Source of the DNA: Apostichopus parvimensis
Lineage: Eukaryota; Echinodermata; Holothuroidea; Aspidochirotida; Stichopodidae
Assembly (NCBI GenBank): GCA_000934455.1
Contig: KN886718.1
Span: 1 to 39,321 of the forward strand
Direction of reading: 5' to 3'
Length of the DNA: 39,321 nucleotides
The notes beneath the pieces were generated by a model. It saw only the letters and a list, made by a program, of their open reading frames with translations. It had not been told where the DNA came from and made no database searches. How positions within the stretch are numbered: position 1 is the stretch's first letter; each line of letters starts with the position of its first letter. The translations under genes were made by a program, and so were the position numbers. Shown in pieces: positions 32,575 to 39,321 of the stretch.

Positions 32575-33482
32575 GGTTACAATATCAAATACCGAAATAT
32601 TCTGCAATCTTGACCGTACTTCACTAATTAAGAGGTATGCAGGACATTGACCATACCAGGGAAAAACATATTCTGTATTCTTCAATTACAGTATGTGACA
32701 TACATAGCATTGACAATATCAAACAAGATGATACTCTATATTTATGAATGACATTACACTTAAAGAGTACAAACTTTGTGTAGCAGTTCTGAAGTCTGTG
32801 AATTTTGTTTCTAATAATATGTATGGTTCCTGTGTGAGAAACTGCTTGGACATCTTTGGACTTGCTATAGCAATCTCACCGTTATGCTTATCATCTTGCG
32901 ATGCGACAGTGGATTAAATGAGTCCCCTGATACCAAGCAGAAACATATATTCTGTATTCTTGAATACATTAAGTGACAAACATACGGTACAGAAGTCTTT
33001 GACAATATCACACAAGATAAAATCTGTATTGTGTGAATTACACTTATAGAGATATGAAGGACATTGACCATACCAAAGAAAAACATTCTGTATTCTTCAA
33101 TTACAGTGAGTGACATACATAGCATTGACAATATCAAACAAGATGATACTCTATATTTATGAATGACATTACACTTAAAGTTTGCAGGGCATTGACCATA
33201 CCAAACAAAATCATATTCTGTATTCTTCAATTACAGTGTGTGACATACATAGCATTGACAATATCAAACAAGATGATACTCTATATTTATGAATGACATT
33301 ACACTTAAAGAGGTTTGCAGGGCATTGACCATACCAAACAAAACCATATTCTGTATTCTTCAATTACAGTGAGTGACATACATAGCATTGACAATATCAA
33401 ACAAGATGATACTCTATATTTATGAATGACATTACACTTAAAGAGGTTTGCAGGGCATTGACCATACCAAGCAAGAACATAT
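32575..33482 (+). repeat. 133-bp tandem array with dimeric unit
   Basis: Units are marked by ATTGACCATACC at 32646, 33063, 33191, 33324 and 33457, with a diverged unit at about 32923. Spacings are 128, 133 and 133 bp on the right. Units starting at 33191 and 33324 differ at only two of 133 bases. Each unit contains two related halves, GCATTGACCATACCAAACAA... and GCATTGACAATATCAAACAA..., so it arose from a ~66-bp monomer. Non-repeat DNA interrupts it at about 32774-32922. The minus-strand frames at 32865-33230 and 33305-33487 (repeating VWYGQCPAN and SSCLILSMLCMSLT) are accidental: 133 is not a multiple of three, so the frame shifts each unit. Confidence 0.93.
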
Positions 33483-33720
33483 TTCAAACCGATTTAAGTT
33501 CTCGGAAATTAACGATAGATTGGAAATTCCATAATTTACTTCCTGTGCAAACCTCTTTGAAAACAATGTGTTGCTTCATTGTTTACGTGAGATTGTGTCA
33601 AGTTAGTTTTCTGTTCAATTAGGTATCCATCCTGCCCCCTCGGTTTTCGGGGAAAATTGTGTCAATTAGGAAGACGATTACATAATTTATGAACCAAGAT
33701 GGTGTTATTACAGTCAGGAA
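33483..33720. promoter_or_regulatory. Possible cis-regulatory element
   Basis: Just right of the array, the sequence is free of low-complexity runs and rich in factor-like words: AACAATG (SOX-like) at 33562-33568, TGTTTAC (forkhead-like) at 33580-33586, and CAATTAG (homeodomain-like) at 33616-33622 and 33663-33669. It is an inference from motif density only. Confidence 0.2.
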
Positions 33721-33990
33721 GAGAATGGCACCTCTCTACAAAATTTACATTCGTAGTTTTATGGCTTTGATCATTGGTGTACTAATTAGGTGAATATGAA
33801 AGTGGCCATGTTTACATTACGGATCAGCTAGCCTCGCCCACTCGCGGTGTTGAACATTAAAACAAAAGTTCAATTGATTTTGAACCTCCACTCATTTACA
33901 TTAGAGCCCTTGCTGGGTTATCAGACCCTGCTCTTACGATCAGCGAACAGGATGGTGAATAAAAATAAGTGAATCAACAATCTGTGTGAT
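33721..33990. other. Non-coding stretch between the candidate regulatory region and a dispersed repeat
   Basis: GTTTACATTACGGATC at about 33809 echoes GTTTACATTACAGATT at about 34100, so this interval may belong to one older repeat unit. Confidence 0.35.
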
Positions 33991-34110
33991 GTGTAGCACT
34001 GCTATTAATGCCTACTGCTACTACGTTAAATCAAGCACGTATCCAAACAATAATGAAAGTAAAAGGTCATAGATGATCCCGGGATAATCCCTGAGCTGCG
34101 TTTACATTAC
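33991..34110 (+). repeat. Dispersed repeat, copy 1 (pair with 36959-37084)
   Basis: GTAGCACTGCTATT, ATGCCTACTGCTACTACGTT, AAATCAAGCACGTAT, GGTCAT...TGA.CCCGGG and CCCTGAGCTGCGTTTAC align in order with GCAGCACTGTTATT, ATGCCTACTACTATGTCGTT, AAATTATGCATGTAA, TGTCAT...TGAACCCGG and CCCCGAGCTGGGTTTAC of the second copy. It is an old interspersed family, not a tandem event. Confidence 0.65.
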
Positions 34111-34974
34111 AGATTTAACACGGAGTTGGGGATCTGATTCTCTATCGATCCCAGTCTATCACAGGGATCAAATCATGGGCTTTGATCCGAGTTTGTACAC
34201 TACAAATCAGACTTTGAATCTGGATGGAGTTCAACATGCATGATCAGGGGGGGGTGGGGGGGCCTATAGTCAACGAGGATTTTAATGATCCTTAGCATCC
34301 TTTAAATATCAGGTTCCCTCTCTCCCCCCCCTTCCCCCAACCCATAACATACCAAAAGAAGGAAAGTTTCTGTTCAAGTGCTGCATTGTGAATTGAAGTT
34401 GCTACAGTCACAATGGTTGCATCGCACTCAACCATCGAAGGAGAGATAGGATGACTTTATAAAATGATCTGCTACATCGGTCCCTCAAAAACTGCCCCAG
34501 CGACGATCAAAACAGAATTATCCAAAATTTTGCGTATTAGGACTTGATTGGAATGATTCTTAGTTCTCTAATTAGGAACAGCTGAATATGTTATAACCAT
34601 TTAGATCATTTTTTAGTTAGATTACATCGTTGGTGATCAAGAAGGTTATCTTGATTTGGCACAGGAATCCTATAACCCTGACTATCTAGTTTATAATTTG
34701 ATATGTATCGCATTGGAAAGATTTTATAGGTACAAGTTTATATTGTGAAGCATACATGTATCAAAACATGGAATGGGTGATGTACAGAGCTATGCAAAAG
34801 CTTCCGGTTGAGACACCAACTGGGTCATGGCTATATTTCCTGTTAATGGTATAAACCGGACTGTATAGTACCTGTACAGTAAAGGATGAGATGATTCAGA
34901 TAGGAGATAACGAGTAATGACATTAGAAGAACCGAAGTCATTGACGTTAGCAGCAAAAGAAAAAAACACGGCCT
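34111..34974. other. Non-coding stretch
   Basis: A G-rich run lies at 34247-34262 and C runs near 34325-34337. GATCC/GGATC-type words are frequent at 34140-34185 (ATCGATCCC...GGGATCAAAT). No gene recognised. Confidence 0.45.
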
Positions 34975-35110
34975 ATAGGGTGTACTTTGATAATAATATA
35001 ATAATAAATGAGACTTATATAGCGCCAAATCAGTAGACAAATGTCACTGCTCAAGGCGCTTTACAAAGAAAGCAAATAAATTTACAAAAGATGGGTCTAA
35101 AGTAGACTTT
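34975..35110 (+). repeat. Marine-invertebrate 'ATATAGCGCC' repeat
   Basis: An AT-rich ATAATAATA start is followed by GAGACTTATATAGCGCC (AGCGCC at 35021-35026), about 28 bases, then CTCAAGGCGCTTTACAAAG (GGCGCT at 35055-35060). The inverted AGCGCC/GGCGCT pair and these flanking words are a pattern I recall as widespread in marine invertebrate genomes. Its exact classification is not certain to me. Confidence 0.6.
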
Positions 35111-35761
35111 TGAATGTAGAAAGTTTATAGCATGTTCGAATTCCAGAGATAAGAGCCAGAGTATTCGAAGCTTCTTTATGAATTGACTTGACTATTATTT
35201 GGTTCAGAGTGGGATTTAAATATGCAACATTTCTTGTGTGATGGATGGCTGGCAATTGGGGGAAGGGGAAGGTAGGGGGGAAGGAGGGAGGGAGGGGGAT
35301 TGGGGATGTAGGACATAATTAGGATCATTTTATATTAGGCCTGGTACTGCCAACTTTGAATTTGTAACTAGCATTTTCTATCCTGTTTGGGCATGTGTGG
35401 CACTGTACAGTAGTTCTCAGTGAATGGCTGACACTAGCAAAATAACCGACTCAATAAACAAATTTATCATTGCAATGTCTAGAAATGTCAGGAGAAAGAA
35501 AACCTAAAATTAAAAAGAAAAAAAACCTAATGATAATGTTAATGATATATTCAATTTGTGTTGATCATATAAATCTCGAGTTTCAAAGTTAATCCAACCT
35601 TTTACTGCGTTATCATTGTACCGATCAATTTTCTGTTGATTGCTGCTAATGTAAAAATTGTCGGGGTATTGTTAAGATTACTATTATTATTATTAGTATT
35701 ATCATTATTATTCTGATAACGACTATTTCTTCTCTATTTGCTGCCTTATCGGATTTTGCAG
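35111..35761. other. Non-coding stretch with a G-rich tract and TTA repeats
   Basis: GGGGG-AA-GGGG-AA-GG-TA-GGGGGG-AAGGAGGGAGGGAGGGGG at about 35258-35306 meets the simple quadruplex rule. (TTA)n-like repeats occur at about 35685-35712. No gene recognised. Confidence 0.5.
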
Positions 35762-35827
35762 ATCTCAGATGAAACAATCATGGACGTGAAAATCCATTCA
35801 GTGTGCATGGGGGGATACACTCATTGA
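35762..35827 (+). other. Candidate terminal coding exon (unrecognised)
   Basis: A long pyrimidine-rich acceptor (TTGCTGCCTTATCGG ... TTTTGCAG ending at 35761) is followed by 21 sense codons, ISDETIMDVKIHSVCMGGYT then H, and TGA. The other two frames stop earlier. I recognise no family. The acceptor is good, but the open part is short, so coincidence is likely. Confidence 0.2.
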
Positions 35828-36958
35828 TTTCCTTTCAGAGAAGTTGAGTGAGATAATATTGGTAATAGAAGTAGTGAGAGCATATTATTCACCATGATGT
35901 CAATGTCTCGTTACCAAGGAAACCCTAAGTGCTTGAGAATCTTTTGCTGCGATGCGTCTCCATTCATCTGAATTTTAAAAGGAAAAAAAAAATGAAAATG
36001 TAAAAAAAAAGAAAATGAAAAAGGGAAGTATAAATATACACTTCTATGTAAATTATAGTTGCAGGGCCAATGTTGAAAACTAATATAAATCATAAATATA
36101 TATATAAATATGTATGTTTTGTTGGGTATATGTAATATGTGTTATCGCTGTTTTATTCATTCCTACTTTTCCATAAATTTGAACAAACTGAGGCATGAAA
36201 AGAGGGTAAGGAGTCAGGATGGTTTTTTTTTTTTTTTTATTTGAACGATACAAGTCTACAATATGTCTGTGTCGGAATGAGATGATGTCATCTCTGTGAA
36301 TATGAAATACTAGAAATGTGACACAGGGTGAATTCATGCAGCCTGTCTATTGCTCAAAACTTCTTTATCACATGGAAGGATGTGAATTTGAAAATGGTAA
36401 CAAACTTATATTTTTTTTTGGGGGGGGGGGATTCCTGTCACCATTGAGATAGTAGCCTATAGTAGTGTGATTGGTCTGGTGTTCTTGTCAGTCACTGAAG
36501 GTTTTGTGATATTTGTGATCAATTTATCAAAAATCCATAAGTAGTTTATTCCCAAGATGCTGAATAATGAGTGTGTGTACTAAAAGGTCATCAATAGTTT
36601 CCCTGCTGCAATCTGTAGTCCCTCCGCCTCCCCCCACCTCCCCTTTCCAAAAAAAAAATGGTTTTACAACTCTACCACCTCCTTCAGTATATTTGTTTCA
36701 TTTGGACATTATCTAAATTATTTGACCATCTCAATAATTCTGTAATAATATGGAGGCGTAGAACCTACGGCCGGCCATGTTTGAAATTACAAGGATCAGA
36801 ACCCACATTATGCAGTGTTCAACTTTAAGCAACTCATTTTGAACCACAATCCGTCATTCACAAATGTTGTAGATTCTTTGCTTTGGTATTTCCATCACCT
36901 GAACAGGAAGTTGAGGATTGTTTACGCTTAGGAAATTCGCAAAAACCTTAGGCCATGC
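35828..36958. other. Non-coding stretch with homopolymers
   Basis: A-rich segment at 35985-36020, (AT)n at about 36085-36110, a 16-base T run at 36223-36238, a T8 G10 block near 36411-36430, an A run near 36650, and a GGCCGGCC palindrome near 36771. No gene recognised. Confidence 0.5.
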
Positions 36959-37084
36959 TTTGTGCAGCACTGTTATTCATGCAGTAATGCCTACTACTAT
37001 GTCGTTGCAAATTATGCATGTAAAAAACTACGACTAAACTAAATGTCATCGCTGAACCCGGTTGACACCCCGAGCTGGGTTTAC
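36959..37084 (+). repeat. Dispersed repeat, copy 2 (pair with 33991-34110)
   Basis: Same order of conserved blocks as the first copy, with scattered substitutions and indels. It abuts a CTTACCTGTC-family copy starting at 37091. Confidence 0.65.
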
Positions 37085-37090
37085 TTTTCA

Positions 37091-37190
37091 AAATTTACTT
37101 TGTTCCTCGCTTACCTGTCTCCCCACAACCGTGGCATTCTCGTTCTACCGTGTCTAGAATGAACTGGTAACCTTTTAACACTAAGCACTA
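37091..37190 (+). repeat. CTTACCTGTC-family copy
   Basis: AAATTTACTTTGTTCCTCGC, TTACCTGTCTCCCCACAACC, TTCTACCGTGTCTAGAATGA and ACTGGTAACCTTTTAACACT follow in order. It is one of the best-preserved copies. Confidence 0.8.
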
Positions 37191-37619
37191 GGTCTGATCC
37201 TCCCTCTGTCCCGGTCTTATCATATCTGCGTTTAGAAATCGGCATTTGTATTTCTCACCTCCCTGATAAAAAATAAGAATAAACATTAACAATTCAAACA
37301 TACAGTATGTTCATGTGACACACCTTTGTAGAATAATGTTATGTATTGACTGGCTAATAGAAAACCTCATTTCATTTCATTATCTTCTCCCTAAAGTTTC
37401 TAGTTTATTGAAGTCAAACCTTTCAATTTTTTCGGGAAATAAATCACTATGAGATCTTGTCGTGATGAAGGTTTTTACTTCCCTCTATAACGGTATCGAT
37501 GTGAATCTGTCCTTGGAGTGTGATACTTTTGAAAGGTTTTCAACTTCTGTTCAAATGTAGTTTCAATACAAAAGGCTTTATTTAAGTGCTGGTTTGTTTT
37601 AAATTTAAACTTATGCTTT
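37191..37619. other. Non-coding stretch, nothing recognised
   Basis: AT-rich sequence with no motif I can support. Confidence 0.45.
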
Positions 37620-38160
37620 TTAATACCTTGCCGGAGGTGAAAGGAATCCATGCGATGGTGATGCTGTGCGTGCGTGTTGGTGTGTGTACATGTGACACTT
37701 GCTTATAAACACGGTAGCTCAAAAAATTAATGGTGGATTAAGTTCGTACTTGGTATGTGGGTACGTCTTATTGAGTACAAGAATCGTATTGTTTTCTGTG
37801 AAGGTTAAAGGTCATTTGAGGTCAAAGTCTGAAAACTTTGTAAGCATGATAACTCAAAAAGTACATCTTTGTTGAGCTTCGTACTTGGCATGCAGATCCA
37901 GCTTAGTGAGTACAAGAATCTTTTTGAAATTGGTGGAGGTCAAAGGTCATTTGCAGTCAACATTTAAGTCAAAAGTCCGAAAATATTGTAAACACGATAC
38001 TCAAGAAGTACATCTTTATTCAGCATACTTAGTTTGTAGATACCGCTTGGTGAATGGCATGAACCTGATTGAAATTGGTAGAGGTCGAAAGTCATATGAG
38101 GTCAACAGATGTTAAAGTCTGACACCTTGTAAACATGATAACTCCAAAATTATAGCTACA
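37620..38160 (+). repeat. ~140-bp tandem repeat carrying DR1-like motifs
   Basis: Three and a half units are marked by AAACACGGTAGCTC, AAGCATGATAACTC, AAACACGATACTC and AAACATGATAACTC (ending at 37720, 37855, 38002 and 38144) and by GGTCAAAGGTCAT-type words. These are AGGTTAAAGGTCA at 37802-37814, AGGTCAAAGGTCA at 37937-37949 and AGGTCGAAAGTCA at 38082-38094. Other shared blocks are TTCGTACTTGGCATG, GAGTACAAGAATC and GAAATTGGTGGAGG. The middle unit has a perfect nuclear-receptor direct repeat with one-base spacing. The 76-codon frame at 37885-38115 is an accidental frame through the units. Confidence 0.85.
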
Positions 38161-39321
38161 ATTAATCTGTGAGTTCTCTGATGCTATGATTTTCTTTTGG
38201 TGAACACAATTTGGTCAATTTCTAGTTCAGTTAAAGTTTTTTGAAGGGGCCCTATAGGTCTTCAACAAAACATAGAGTCATCCAGGAAAGGAAATCTGCT
38301 TCAAAGAATTGATATTCTTGCTGTTAGCTGCTTTAAGTACACTCAAATGGACCTTACCAGTTTTCACCCTCTGAGCTTCAATCTCATATGGTGTCAAAAT
38401 TAGCTCAAAGGATTATAGGTTTTCTCAAATGGGCTTAAAATTGGCCATATTCTCTGCCCAGATGACTTGGCTTTGGCATTTGGGTTGTGAAAATATTTCA
38501 CAGTGTATAAACAATGCCATGGAACTCTTATTCATTAATATTATTATTAAAGGGATGTTTGGTGGCAGAACTGATTTGCTAGCTCAAAATTGGTAAAAGA
38601 AAATGTCCATTTGCTAATACATCTATGTGTCTATAGTTTATATAGGAAGGCTGTTCTTTGTAGATCTATATTGAAACCTTTTTGAAATAAAAACTCTTTA
38701 CTGCAAAATCCTTACCAGTGAATTAATTAGTTCAAGCCTACAAGGGAGTGCTACAGTAAAGAGCTGGAAATCTCTGATCTTTTCTGGTTCTCACTTAATT
38801 CATGGACAAATTTACCTCACTTACTCTACATTAGTCAGATAGTTATGTGGAATTTTGTAGCAACTTGTATGGCAAGGAATCACAAAGCCAACTTTCGTGT
38901 TCATCTGGCTTCTCATGTGTGATGGATGAATGATTTTATGATTTAGAAGAAAAAGGAAATCCCTTTTTTAATGCTGTTGTCATGGTGATGTCACTTTTTC
39001 TGATTTTTGTCAGATATGTGCAGACATTGCATACAAGGTGTATCTGTTTAAGTTAAAAGAAAAATGATTTTGTTGTCATCAAATATGGTATCAGGATGCA
39101 ATTTTCACTTAGCGATGCAGAAAATTGTCAGCGTAGGGTCTGCTTGACATATTCAGCTTTCGTCACTCGTACATTATCCGTTCAGTTGATACTGTAGCTG
39201 AAGTTTCCGCAGAGATTTTGGTTACTTTCAGTTTGAAGTATTGACATACTGTGAATTTCTAGATCACCTTGGAATATCCTGAACTTTCTGTTGTACATAC
39301 CGTCATCTTGGTTTAGCCGAC
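38161..39321. other. Non-coding stretch to the window end, nothing recognised
   Basis: AT-rich sequence with an ATTATTATTA run near 38548. GGTGATGTCACTTTTT near 38985 shares a 15-base word with the candidate exon at 32363, probably by chance. No gene or transposon terminus recognised. Confidence 0.5.

Noticed and set aside
32865-33487. 121-codon and 60-codon minus-strand frames with repeated peptide blocks (VWYGQCPAN, SSCLILSMLCMSLT)
   Set aside because: They are translations of the 133-bp tandem array. The period is not a multiple of three, so the frame shifts from unit to unit and the peptide repeats are not a protein design.

Overview
The window looks like non-coding eukaryotic nuclear DNA, probably from a marine invertebrate. 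It is AT-rich (GC roughly 35-40% by eye) and studded with homopolymer runs, microsatellites, minisatellites and short interspersed elements. It has no operon structure, no dense reading frames and no recognisable conserved protein. The longest open frames (119-121 codons) are about what chance gives in two strands of this length and composition. A repeat flanked by 'ATATAGCGCC...GGCGCTTTACA' and a 'GATCC-loop-GGATC-GAAACGTC' motif are types I associate with marine deuterostome invertebrates such as echinoderms. The species-level guess is weak.

Layout. 1-8.2 kb: low-complexity intergenic or intronic DNA with a 145-bp direct repeat, several short palindromes and one candidate terminal exon near 6.3 kb. 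8.27-8.63 kb: a 43-bp tandem array with a 129-bp higher-order period. 9-13.7 kb: copies of a window-wide interspersed family (the 'CTTACCTGTCTCCCC' family), including a head-to-head pair at 10.9-11.4 kb, and a 5'-truncated tRNA-derived SINE on the minus strand. 14.15-14.84 kb: a ~690-bp, 16-bp-period minisatellite whose minus strand is G-rich and AGCT-rich. 17.0 kb: a candidate 109-nt exon. 17.75-18.07 kb: a full SINE of the same family with a perfect 13-bp target-site duplication. 19.5-20.2 kb: microsatellites around a fragment resembling the 3' end of a Penelope-like element. 24.9-25.3 kb: a 339-bp hAT-like non-autonomous transposon with 8-bp duplications. 29.7 kb: a perfect 29-bp duplication. 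32.6-33.5 kb: a 133-bp satellite-like array with a dimeric unit. 35.0 kb: the marine 'GCGC' repeat. 37.6-38.2 kb: a ~140-bp tandem repeat carrying nuclear-receptor DR1-like motifs.

No gene can be called with confidence. Several short splice-bounded open segments (1.66, 6.29, 17.03, 32.36, 35.76 kb) are given as low-confidence candidate exons. If any are real, the window is probably intronic or flanking sequence of one or more large split genes. Three stretches free of visible repeats (about 15.5, 21.3-21.9 and 33.5-33.7 kb) look compositionally distinct and could be regulatory.
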